From contig JAYTMT010000016.1 of NCBI GenBank assembly GCA_043728315.1, positions 1 through 64,000 on the forward strand: a DNA stretch of 64,000 nt, written 5' to 3'. The position numbers and the translations under genes are program-made. The DNA is from JAAFIP01 sp043728315. Its GTDB lineage: Bacteria > Pseudomonadota > Gammaproteobacteria > Burkholderiales > Burkholderiaceae_C. A model generated the notes under the pieces. That model was not told the origin of the DNA and ran no database searches. It saw only the letters and a program-made list of their open reading frames with translations. Shown here in pieces: positions 40,859-48,606 of the stretch; the first letter of the stretch is position 1; each line of letters begins with the position of its first letter.

Positions 40859-41107
40859 ATGGGCCAATTAACCATTTATTTAGACTCAGCCAATGCGGTG
40901 TTTGCCAAAAATGCTGCCAACGCCGAAAAAAGCTCGATGAGCCGCTGGATTGGCACATTGATTCAAGAGAAAAAAACCAGCCAAACCAATGGCTGGCCAG
41001 CAGATTTTTGGCAGATGGCGGGGGTTTGTGGCGAGGACGATTTTCCAGATGTCAGCAGCATGCGTGGCAACGAAACACCACAAGCTGCGCGCGAGCAATT
41101 TGACTAG
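40859..41107 (+). CDS. antitoxin of module 1 (ribbon-helix-helix-like)
   Basis: An 82-residue protein starting GQLTIYLDSANAVFAKNAA and continuing with SRWIGTLIQEKK, the short beta-strand plus two-helix layout of CopG/RHH-type antitoxins that pair with PIN toxins. GGAG precedes the ATG by seven bases. The acidic C-terminus (EDDFPDVSSMRG) is the probable toxin-neutralising part. It is followed 33 bp later by a VapC. It resembles the antitoxin of module 3 (MSQVTIYLQPS). Confidence 0.82.
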   Translation: MGQLTIYLDSANAVFAKNAANAEKSSMSRWIGTLIQEKKTSQTNGWPADFWQMAGVCGEDDFPDVSSMRGNETPQAAREQFD

Positions 41108-41140
41108 CCCATCATTCACACGCATTCGCCCACATTTGCC

Positions 41141-41548
41141 ATGTACCTTCTTGATACCAACATGCTGACGTATTTTTTTAAAGGCATGGGTGGTGTCGCC
41201 CAGCGCATGTATGCCCATCCGGTAAATCTGCTTTTTGTTCCGAGTGTGGCTGTCTTAGAGATTGAATACGGTCTTGGCGCATCGTCTAGACCCGACAAAC
41301 ACCGCGCCCAGCTCGATTGGGTGCTGCGCACATTCCAGATAGCCGATGTGAATACCCAAGCAGCCCAAGCGGCTGGGCACGCGAGGCGTTTGCTAGAAAA
41401 AGCGGGTACACCCATTGGCACTTACGATTTGTTGATTGCGGGCATTGCACTGGCCAATCGCTTCATTGTGGTCAGCCGAAACACCCGCGAGTTTGAGGGC
41501 GTGCCAGGGCTCAGGGTAGAAAACTGGTTCTCAGAATCTAATTTGTGA
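41141..41548 (+). CDS. vapC: VapC-type PIN-domain toxin, module 1
   Basis: Ribonuclease toxin of a type II toxin-antitoxin pair. The 135-residue product has the four acidic positions expected of a PIN domain: LLDTN near residue 4, EIEYG near 45, GTYDLLIAG near 96, and the final SRNTREFEGVPGLRVENW. VapC toxins cut tRNA or rRNA at specific sites; the target here is unknown. Its last 11 bases overlap the converging lipoprotein gene. Confidence 0.92.
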   Translation: MYLLDTNMLTYFFKGMGGVAQRMYAHPVNLLFVPSVAVLEIEYGLGASSRPDKHRAQLDWVLRTFQIADVNTQAAQAAGHARRLLEKAGTPIGTYDLLIAGIALANRFIVVSRNTREFEGVPGLRVENWFSESNL

Positions 41549-42017
41549 GCACAATGGTAATTTTGGCCACTTGGCTGGGCGCTTTCAAAGCGGTGGCATA
41601 AAACACCAAGCCCACGGGGGTTTGCAGAGGCGCAGGGGTTGTCAGGTAAGTTTTGGCAGCAAACTGGAAATCGGTGGTGCGCGTTTGCACCACGGTAGCG
41701 CCTGCATAGTGGATGGTATTGCCCGAGCCCGGCACAGCCACGCCGCCCACCACCAAACTCCAAGCCACAGGATCCGACGAATCGAGCACAAAGCTCTGGC
41801 CCGCTGGCAAATACACCGTTTGCTCCTCGCCGGGCAGCACCTCCACACCGGCCACCTGCACGCCATTTGCATACATGATCACATCAAACGCCACGGGCGG
41901 CGGGGCTATAGCCACAGCCACTGACACGTTGGGGCCAACGCCACCACCGCCGCAGCCCGCCAAGAGCAAAGCCGAGCCCACCAGCACAGCACCTAGGATA
42001 GTTTTGATCGAACGCAT
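41538..42017 (-). CDS. hypothetical lipoprotein, probably cargo in toxin island
   Basis: A 159-residue secreted protein with signal and lipobox LLAGC (acylated Cys near residue 21) followed by a GGGG linker. The mature domain is beta-rich (VIMYANGVQVAGVEVLPGEE, IHYAGATVVQTRTTDFQF) and contains no recognised motif. The start at 42017 has GGAG nine bases upstream. It is the only minus-strand gene between modules 1 and 2 and may be an older resident split off by the acquisition of the modules. Confidence 0.75.
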   Translation of the reverse strand: MRSIKTILGAVLVGSALLLAGCGGGGVGPNVSVAVAIAPPPVAFDVIMYANGVQVAGVEVLPGEEQTVYLPAGQSFVLDSSDPVAWSLVVGGVAVPGSGNTIHYAGATVVQTRTTDFQFAAKTYLTTPAPLQTPVGLVFYATALKAPSQVAKITIVLTN

Positions 42018-42167
42018 GGCAGTTTTCTCCGGTAAGCCGTTTGGCGCACCCTTCAAAATGAAAGTGCGCGCGGCTGTTTGTACAACGCGGGCTTGGATGC
42101 TGCGTTGACTATTGGCGCATTGGCACACGCGGATTTCAGCGCTTTTACCTGCGCTTCACACAAGCCC

Positions 42168-42241
42168 ACTGCGCCAACCTGTGCGCCAACCATTGCGTGA
42201 ACCATTGCAACATATGCAGCATATGCCGCAGCCTATGCTAA
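42168..42241. repeat. degenerate 12-13 bp tandem repeat upstream of module 2
   Basis: Consecutive units ACTGCGCCAACC, TGTGCGCCAACC and ATTGCGTGAACC are followed by related ATATGC-rich units. The array ends about 30 bases before the module 2 antitoxin and could contain its operator. Confidence 0.6.
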
Positions 42242-42271
42242 AATTTAATCTCCAGTTTTCAAGGAGTTCAC

Positions 42272-42565
42272 ATGCTCACTAAAGTTCGCCCAGATACGGA
42301 TGCACCGCGCCAAGTCCGCCTGTTTCGCAACGGCGCGAACCAAGCGGTGCGCATTCCAAAAGAGTTTGAATTTGCCACCAACGATGCACTCATGCGCAAG
42401 GTGGGCAACACGATTGTGATTGAGCCCGTGGAGCCCAAATACACAAAAGGCTCGCCCGAGGCCATGCTGGCAATGCTCGCTGAACTGGCCAAGTTAGGGC
42501 CCTGCGATGACGAGTTCCCTGATGTAGACGAAGGTTTACTACCTATAGACGATGTGGTGCTATAG
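42272..42565 (+). CDS. vapB: VapB-type antitoxin, module 2 (AbrB/SpoVT-like)
   Basis: A 97-residue protein with the swapped-hairpin AbrB-like fold signature VRLFRNGANQAVRIPKEFEF and the following strand GNTIVIEPV, typical of VapB antitoxins. The acidic C-terminus (CDDEFPDVDEGL) probably binds the toxin. A strong AAGGAG lies five bases before the ATG. Its stop is two bases from the VapC start. It differs in family from the antitoxins of modules 1 and 3. Confidence 0.92.
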   Translation: MLTKVRPDTDAPRQVRLFRNGANQAVRIPKEFEFATNDALMRKVGNTIVIEPVEPKYTKGSPEAMLAMLAELAKLGPCDDEFPDVDEGLLPIDDVVL

Positions 42566-42567
42566 CC

Positions 42568-42996
42568 ATGTATTTACTCGATACAAACGCGATCAGCCAC
42601 ATGATGCGCGAGCCGCTGGGCATCGTGGCTAGGCGTGTCAAAAGTATAGTTGAGGCATCTGTGTCAGCCGCAGAGGCGGTAACTCCGCTTTGCACCAGCG
42701 TTATCGTGCAATGCGAACTGCTGTACGGGATAAGAAAACGCCAATCACAACGACTGCTCACCGCTTACCAAGTCACGATGCAATACATCCCCGTGCTGCC
42801 ATTGGACGAAACGGTATCAGAGCATTACAGCTTTTTGCGCACTGCACTGGAGTCAAATGGCACAGCCATCGGCCCAAATGATTGCTTTATAGCTGCCCAC
42901 GCATTGGCGCTGAACGCCATTGTGGTCACCCACAACGAAGCCGAGTTTCGGCGTGTGCCGAATTTGAAAGTTGAAAACTGGTTACAGACTTTCTAA
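42568..42996 (+). CDS. vapC: VapC-type PIN-domain toxin, module 2
   Basis: A 142-residue PIN ribonuclease with LLDTNAISHMMR near the N-terminus, VIVQCELLYGIRKR (second acidic residue), GPNDCFIAAHALALN (third) and THNEAEFRRVPNLKVENW at the end. It is coupled to VapB with a 2-bp gap. Downstream is the very AT-rich promoter region of module 3. Confidence 0.93.
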   Translation: MYLLDTNAISHMMREPLGIVARRVKSIVEASVSAAEAVTPLCTSVIVQCELLYGIRKRQSQRLLTAYQVTMQYIPVLPLDETVSEHYSFLRTALESNGTAIGPNDCFIAAHALALNAIVVTHNEAEFRRVPNLKVENWLQTF

Positions 42997-43016
42997 AAAT
43001 TATATTTTAAATAAAT

Positions 43017-43038
43017 AAATTATAATTTTTTATAATTT
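43017..43038 (+). promoter_or_regulatory. AT-rich palindrome with two TATAAT boxes before module 3
   Basis: AAATTATAA and TTATAATTT are perfect 9-bp reverse complements around TTTT. TATAAT occurs at 43021 and 43031. The palindrome lies 20 bases before the module 3 antitoxin and is a good candidate promoter plus operator for autoregulation. Confidence 0.6.
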
Positions 43039-43057
43039 ACCCGATAAGGCGCAGCGC

Positions 43058-43318
43058 ATGTCCCAAGTCACTATTTACCTTCAGCCCAGCACACTCGATG
43101 CCGCCAAGGCTGCCGCAGCCAAAGCGCAGCTGTCGGTGAGCCAATGGTTTGCCCGCTTTGCCCAAGCCGAAGAGCAAAAGCTTGGGCACAGTTGGACAGA
43201 ATTTTTAGACCAACTAGACCGCACCCACGGCAAGCAGTCAGAAGCGGGCTTAGACTTTATGCTTAGCCCAGAGCGCAATGCCGACTTGCTTGCGCAGCGC
43301 GAGTTGGAGGCATTTTGA
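43058..43318 (+). CDS. antitoxin of module 3 (ribbon-helix-helix-like)
   Basis: An 86-residue protein starting SQVTIYLQPSTLDAAKAAA and containing SVSQWFARFAQAEEQ, the same strand-helix-helix outline as the module 1 antitoxin, with a C-terminal arm LDFMLSPERNADLLAQRE. Its TGA overlaps the TTG start of the following toxin by three bases. Sharing of family with module 1 raises possible cross-talk or duplication. Confidence 0.82.
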   Translation: MSQVTIYLQPSTLDAAKAAAAKAQLSVSQWFARFAQAEEQKLGHSWTEFLDQLDRTHGKQSEAGLDFMLSPERNADLLAQRELEAF

Positions 43319-43713
43319 AATACCTGCTGGATACCGACACTCTCATCTATATCAACAAGCGCGCCGGCAAATGCTTAGAGAGGCTCGAACAACACGCCAA
43401 CACCGACATCGCCATTAGCAGCCTGAATGTATTCGAGTTCGAATACAGCATATCCCGATCCAACGCCCCCGCCAGAGCACAAAGCTTTCTTGCCGAGTTG
43501 CAAGCGCGTTTTACAGTCTTGCCTTTTGACAACGCCAGCGCCGCCCAAGCTGGTCGCGTCCGCTCCCAGCTGCGTTTAGCTGGTGTGCCGATTGGTCCAT
43601 ATGATCTGCAACACGCAGGTATTGCTCTGGCCAACCAGCTGGTATTTGTCACCCGCAACACCCGCGAATTTGAACGTGTTTTGGGGCTACGATTGGACAA
43701 TTGGTATGACTAA
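43315..43713 (+). CDS. vapC: VapC-type PIN-domain toxin, module 3
   Basis: A 132-residue PIN ribonuclease: LLDTDTLIYINKR, FEFEYSISR, GVPIGPYDLQHAGIALANQ and TRNTREFERVLGLRLDNW. The start must be TTG at 43315, because no ATG precedes the DTD motif; it overlaps the antitoxin stop, implying translational coupling. Its end resembles the module 1 toxin (RNTREFE, GLR, NW). Its last eight bases overlap the fic start. Confidence 0.9.
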   Translation: MKYLLDTDTLIYINKRAGKCLERLEQHANTDIAISSLNVFEFEYSISRSNAPARAQSFLAELQARFTVLPFDNASAAQAGRVRSQLRLAGVPIGPYDLQHAGIALANQLVFVTRNTREFERVLGLRLDNWYD

Positions 43714-44650
43714 TCTCCCCACCCCAATCAACTCGCAAGACAAATTCACGCAAGCCGATGCGCAGCGCGTACAGATCAATGCAAAAAAGCACCAAGACCC
43801 CAACCTGTGGGAAACCATCGTCAAGCGCCTGCGCATAGACTGGACTTACAACTCCAACGGCATTGAGGGCAGCACGCTCACGCGCGGCGAAACCCATTTT
43901 TTCCTGTCTGAAGGATTGACTGTAGAGGGCAAACCACTCAAAGACTTCATGGATGCGCAAAACCACGCCGAAGCGATTGACATGCTGTTTGACGTAGTGG
44001 CAAGCCAGCAGCCAATTACTGAGAGCTTTATCAAAGAAGTCAATGCCTTGATTCTGCGCGGCCTAGAGTTCACGCCCGCCAAAGCGGCCAGCGGCCAGAT
44101 CACCCGCAAGCCCGCACACCCCGGGCAATACAAAAAGCTAGCCAACCACGTGTTGCAACCCGATGGCACACTCCACACCTATGTAGAGCCCATCCACGTA
44201 CAAGACCAGATGCAAGTGCTGGTTGAATGGATCAATACCCACTTGCACACCACCCACACTATTGAAGTAGCCGCCCTAGCCCACTACCACATGGTGCGTA
44301 TCCACCCCTTTGACGACGGCAATGGCCGTGGCGCACGCATCCTCATGAACCTGATTTTGATGCACAAAGGCCATTTTCCCGCAGTGATTCGACTTGATGC
44401 CAAACGCCGATACCTAGAGACTCTCGCTCAGGCTGACGCTGGCAATCCAGCGCCATTTATCGCGTACATTGCTGATGCAGTCATCAGCACCAATGCATCG
44501 GTGATTCAAGCGCTAGGGCGGGCAGAACCTGACCAAGAATCCCAGGATTGGGTGGATGCACACTTGACCGAACCAGATGACGACGGATTTGACGCTGCAC
44601 GGTTTGAATCTGAATTGCAGCTGGCGCAGCGCAATGCGCAAAACCTGTAA
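43706..44650 (+). CDS. fic: Fic-domain adenylyltransferase, class II (self-inhibited)
   Basis: Fic proteins transfer AMP or related groups to hydroxyl side chains of target proteins. The 314-residue product carries the catalytic motif HPFDDGNGRGAR (about residues 200-211) and an N-terminal inhibitory motif SNGIEG (about 50-55) matching (S/T)xxxE(G/N). This places it among class II Fic enzymes, whose activity is blocked in cis. A C-terminal winged-helix-like region rich in acidic residues follows. ATG 43706 overlaps the upstream VapC stop (ATGACTAA), tying Fic expression to module 3. Confidence 0.94.
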   Translation: MTNLPTPINSQDKFTQADAQRVQINAKKHQDPNLWETIVKRLRIDWTYNSNGIEGSTLTRGETHFFLSEGLTVEGKPLKDFMDAQNHAEAIDMLFDVVASQQPITESFIKEVNALILRGLEFTPAKAASGQITRKPAHPGQYKKLANHVLQPDGTLHTYVEPIHVQDQMQVLVEWINTHLHTTHTIEVAALAHYHMVRIHPFDDGNGRGARILMNLILMHKGHFPAVIRLDAKRRYLETLAQADAGNPAPFIAYIADAVISTNASVIQALGRAEPDQESQDWVDAHLTEPDDDGFDAARFESELQLAQRNAQNL

Positions 44651-44669
44651 CCCCAATGACCAATTTACT

Positions 44670-45377
44670 ATGACGCTCCATTCACCATCCCCCGGCCTAG
44701 TCACCCAAGGCATCACCACTCCCCTGCGTTTGTCCGACTTCAAACTCGCCGCTTTCGACATGGATTCCACGCTGATTAATATCGAGTGTGTGGACGAAAT
44801 TGCCGATGCGGCGGGGCGCAAGGCCGAGGTGGCGGCTATTACCGAGGCCGCTATGCGCGGGGAGATTACCGATTACAAAGATTCGCTGCGCCGCCGTGTG
44901 GCGCTGCTGGCGGGCGTGCCTGTTGCTGCTATGGAGGAAGTGCTGACGCAGCGCATGCAGCTTAACCCGGGCGCTATAGAATTAACACAAGCCTTTAAAG
45001 CAGCGGGTATGAAACTGCTGCTGCTGTCGGGCGGGTTCACCTACTTTACCGACCATATTCGTGACCACTTGCAGATGGATTTTGCGCGCTCTAATGTGCT
45101 GGGTATTGCAGATGGCAAACTCACAGGCAAGCTGGTAGACCAGGCGTGGGGGGATATTTGCGACGGAGAAGAAAAGCGCAAAATGCTGCTAGCCACCTGC
45201 GCCCAGCTAGGCATAGATGCCAAGCAGTCAATAGCCGTGGGCGACGGTGCCAACGACTTGCCCATGATGGGCGTAGCGGGTTTGTCAGTGGCCTACCACG
45301 CCAAACCTAAAGTGCGTGCGCAGGCCATGGTGGCCATCAACGAAGGTGGGCTAGACCGGTTGTTGGCGCTTTTTTAA
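44670..45377 (+). CDS. serB: phosphoserine phosphatase
   Basis: HAD-family hydrolase that dephosphorylates phosphoserine in the last step of serine synthesis. The 235-residue product has AAFDMDSTLINIECVDEIAD (motif I with catalytic Asp), LLLSGGFTYFTD (motif II), and VGDGANDLPMM (motif IV). The start at ATG 44670 leaves a 20 bp gap after fic; the longer upstream frame overlaps fic and is not conserved. It is a resident gene marking the right edge of the accessory island. Confidence 0.96.
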   Translation: MTLHSPSPGLVTQGITTPLRLSDFKLAAFDMDSTLINIECVDEIADAAGRKAEVAAITEAAMRGEITDYKDSLRRRVALLAGVPVAAMEEVLTQRMQLNPGAIELTQAFKAAGMKLLLLSGGFTYFTDHIRDHLQMDFARSNVLGIADGKLTGKLVDQAWGDICDGEEKRKMLLATCAQLGIDAKQSIAVGDGANDLPMMGVAGLSVAYHAKPKVRAQAMVAINEGGLDRLLALF

Positions 45378-45379
45378 GG

Positions 45380-45432
45380 TTTTTCAGCACAATGTTACCG
45401 TCATATGGTCATATTACGCTATTAAATATATA
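45380..45432 (-). repeat. dispersed 55-bp repeat, copy 10
   Basis: On the plus strand it reads TTTTTCAGCACAATGTTACC, GTCATATGGTCATATTACGC and TATTAAATATATAG; it has one base change in the TGACATTG part (TAACATTG). It fills the gap between the converging serB and efflux genes. Confidence 0.9.
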
Positions 45433-45438
45433 GCTATA

Positions 45439-48400
45439 CTAGTTATTAGCTACCAGCTCTGGGTACACAGCAGGGTGCGCTACTGGATGCACTGCCTCTG
45501 AAGTAAGTGCTGTTTTAATCGCACCTGGCGCGGTTTTGCGGGCAAACAGGGTGTACATGGTGGGCACCACAAAAATGGTAAGCAGTGTGCCCAGCGACAT
45601 GCCGCCCACAATCACCCAGCCTATTTGCTGGCGGCTCTCTGCCCCTGCGCCAGTGGCCAAAGCCAGTGGCAAGGCGCCCAGAACCATAGCCCCAGTAGTC
45701 ATCAAAATAGGCCGCAAACGCTGCGTGGCCGAGCGTTTCACGGCTTCTAGCGTGGCCACGCCCTCTTCGCGCAGCTTGTTAGAAAACTCCACAATCAAAA
45801 TGCCGTGCTTGGTGATAAGCCCCACAAGGGTGATAAGGCCAATTTGACTGAATACATTCAATGTTCCCCCGCTCCACTGCAAAGCAGCCAGTGCGCCCAC
45901 CATGGAAAGTGGCACACTCAGCATGATGATTAAGGGGTCAATGAAGCTTTCAAACTGCGCTGCTAGAACGAGGTAAATAAAGAGCAGCGCCATGATGAAA
46001 ACAATCAGCAAAGAGTCAGAGGCTTTGCGAAACTCGCGGCTTTGGCCATTCAAATCGGTGGCATATCCTGGGCGCAGCACCTTTTTAGAGGTGGCATCCA
46101 TGAAATCCAAGGCTTGGCCCAGCGAATAATCTGCGGCCAAATTAGCCGTGATAGAAGCGGAGCGGCGTTGGCCAAAATGGTTCAGCTCGCGCGGCACTAC
46201 CACTTCGCGCAATTTCACCAAGGCCGACAATGGAATCATCGCCTCGTTGCGCCCCCGCACAAAGATTTTTTCAATATCGTCTGGGGTGTCGCGGTCAGAT
46301 ATGTTGGTTTGCACAATCACGTCGTATTGCTCGCCTTCGCGCTTGTAGCGGGTGACCTGCCTGCCGCCCAGCATGGTTTCCACGGCGCGGGCTACGGCCT
46401 CCACGCTCACGCCCATGTCAGCGGCGCGTTCGCGGTCTACCTCCATTTTGATTTCTGGTTTATTCAGGCGCAGATCGGTGTCCACTTGTATGAAGCCTGG
46501 GTTTTTAGCCAATTCATCTTGGAAATTGCGCACCACTTGGCTTAAATTGGCGTAGCTGTCGGAGGTGACGATCACATAGTTAATCGGCCGCTCGCGAAAG
46601 CCCTGCCCTAGCGAGGGCGGCGTGATGGCAAAAGCCGTAACCCCTGGTAAGCCTGAAATACGCCCCCCCATTTCGCGGGCGATTTCAGTGGTTTTCTTGG
46701 TGCGCTGCTCCCATGGCACGGCTCGGTAAAACACATTGCCCTGCGCCACCGTGGGGTTGCCCGTGACGGTGAAAATACGGTCAAATTCCTTGTATTGCAT
46801 GCCCATGCGCTCAATGGCTTGGACGTATTTTGCGGTGTAGTCCATGGTGGCGCCGTCAGGGCCATTGACTACCGTAAGAATCACGCCACGGTCTTCTATG
46901 GGGGCGAGTTCGCGTTTGATGTCTTTGAGTAGCGCCCATGTGCCCACGCCCGATCCCAGCATGATGAGCACAATGAGCCAACGGGCTTTGAGTGACCAAT
47001 TGAGCAATGCGCCATAACCGCGCGTAAGAGCCTGCAGACCGCGCTCAATCCAACGGTCAAAAAACCAAGGATTGGGGTTGTGCTTGAGCAGCTTGGAGCA
47101 CATCATGGGCGAGAGCGTGAGCGCCACAAAGCCAGACACCACTACCGCGCCAGCCAGCGCCAAAGCAAACTCGGTAAACAACCTGCCCGTGCGCCCGGGC
47201 GCAAAGGACAAAGGCGCATACACTGCGGCCAATGTGAGCGTCATGGCCACCACGGCAAAGCCAATTTCTTTAGAGCCAATAATGGCCGCATCCAACGGGG
47301 CTTTGCCCTCTTCTATATGCCGGTAGATATTCTCTAGCACCACAATCGCATCGTCCACCACCAGCCCAATGGCCAGCACCAGCGCCAGCAGTGTGAGCGT
47401 GTTGATGGTGAAACCAAACAATGCCATCAAGGCGAAGGTGCCAATCAATGACACGGGAATGGTAACCAGCGGAATAATCGACGCGCGGATGGTGCGTAAG
47501 AACACAAAGATCACCAAAGCCACCAAGACCACGGCCTCTAGGATGGTGCTATACACCGCTTTGATCGAACGGTCAATGAAGACCGAATTGTCGTTCGAGA
47601 CCTCAATTTCAGTGCCAGCAGGCATGTTTTCTTTGATCTTAGGAATCATGGCGCGCACTGCAGCCGATAGATCCAAAGGATTGGCTGTGGCGTTGCGAAT
47701 CACGCCTAGGGTGATGGCATCTTTGCCATTGAGGCGCGTGGCAGTGCGCTCAGATGCTGGGCCTTGGCGTACTTGGGCGACATCGCCAATACGAATGGGC
47801 AGACCATTGACGTTTTTGATTTGAATTTGCGCAAACTCTGCCGGGCGTTGCAAATCGGTGGCGCTGGTCACGTTGAACTCGCGCTGCTTGCTTTCAATGC
47901 GGCCAGCGGGCACGTCCACATTAGAGCGGCGCAGGGCATCTTCAACGTCTTGGGTGGTGATTTTGTAGGCGGCCAGTTTGTCAGGGTCTAGCCAAATGCG
48001 CATGGAGTATTTGCGCTCACCAAACACGCGCACGTCGGCCGCGCCTGGCGCGGTTTGCAGCATGGGTTTGGCCAATCGGTTGGCCAAATCAGACATTTGC
48101 AACACATTGAGCGTGTCGGAACTGAACGACAGCCAGATAACCGGAAAAGCATCAGCCTCTACCTTGGCAATCACAGGCTCGTCAATGCCGGTGGGCAGGC
48201 GCAGGCGCACGCGGCTGACTTTGTCGCGCACGTCGGCTGCGGCGCTGTCTGCATCGCGGGTCAAAATAAAGCGCACGGTGATTTGGCTTTGCTCTTGGCG
48301 GCTAATCGAGGTGATAACGTCAACCCCCTCAATGCCAGCGAGCGAGTCTTCTAGCACCTTGGTCACTTGCGCTTCCACCACTTCGCTGGATGCACCCAAA

Positions 48401-48552
48401 TAGCGCGTCTCTACCGTGACGGTGGGTTCGTCAATTTTGGGGTATTCGCGCACCGAGAGTTTGGTGAACGACACATAGCCGATCAGCAAAATCAGCAAAG
48501 AAATCACCGTGGCAAACACGGGGCGGCGAATCGATATTTCTGGTAGCTGCAT
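45439..48552 (-). CDS. RND efflux transporter permease (HAE1 type)
   Basis: Inner-membrane proton/drug antiporter of a tripartite pump. The 1037-residue product has the AcrB-like N-terminus (LPEISIRRPVFATVISLLIL), the porter-domain pieces (VTSISRQEQSQITVRF, RIWLDPDKLAAYKIT), and the proton-relay membrane helix 4 containing LALVLAIGLVVDDAIVVLENIYRHIEEG with its aspartate pair. It follows the adaptor gene by 54 bp. No outer-membrane factor follows; the next gene, serB, converges. Substrate cannot be told from sequence. Confidence 0.95.
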   Translation of the reverse strand: MQLPEISIRRPVFATVISLLILLIGYVSFTKLSVREYPKIDEPTVTVETRYLGASSEVVEAQVTKVLEDSLAGIEGVDVITSISRQEQSQITVRFILTRDADSAAADVRDKVSRVRLRLPTGIDEPVIAKVEADAFPVIWLSFSSDTLNVLQMSDLANRLAKPMLQTAPGAADVRVFGERKYSMRIWLDPDKLAAYKITTQDVEDALRRSNVDVPAGRIESKQREFNVTSATDLQRPAEFAQIQIKNVNGLPIRIGDVAQVRQGPASERTATRLNGKDAITLGVIRNATANPLDLSAAVRAMIPKIKENMPAGTEIEVSNDNSVFIDRSIKAVYSTILEAVVLVALVIFVFLRTIRASIIPLVTIPVSLIGTFALMALFGFTINTLTLLALVLAIGLVVDDAIVVLENIYRHIEEGKAPLDAAIIGSKEIGFAVVAMTLTLAAVYAPLSFAPGRTGRLFTEFALALAGAVVVSGFVALTLSPMMCSKLLKHNPNPWFFDRWIERGLQALTRGYGALLNWSLKARWLIVLIMLGSGVGTWALLKDIKRELAPIEDRGVILTVVNGPDGATMDYTAKYVQAIERMGMQYKEFDRIFTVTGNPTVAQGNVFYRAVPWEQRTKKTTEIAREMGGRISGLPGVTAFAITPPSLGQGFRERPINYVIVTSDSYANLSQVVRNFQDELAKNPGFIQVDTDLRLNKPEIKMEVDRERAADMGVSVEAVARAVETMLGGRQVTRYKREGEQYDVIVQTNISDRDTPDDIEKIFVRGRNEAMIPLSALVKLREVVVPRELNHFGQRRSASITANLAADYSLGQALDFMDATSKKVLRPGYATDLNGQSREFRKASDSLLIVFIMALLFIYLVLAAQFESFIDPLIIMLSVPLSMVGALAALQWSGGTLNVFSQIGLITLVGLITKHGILIVEFSNKLREEGVATLEAVKRSATQRLRPILMTTGAMVLGALPLALATGAGAESRQQIGWVIVGGMSLGTLLTIFVVPTMYTLFARKTAPGAIKTALTSEAVHPVAHPAVYPELVANN

Positions 48553-48606
48553 ATTGCGCCCCTTAGGATTGAATCAAAAAAATGCTTGCTGTAGCGGTCA
48601 CAAAAC

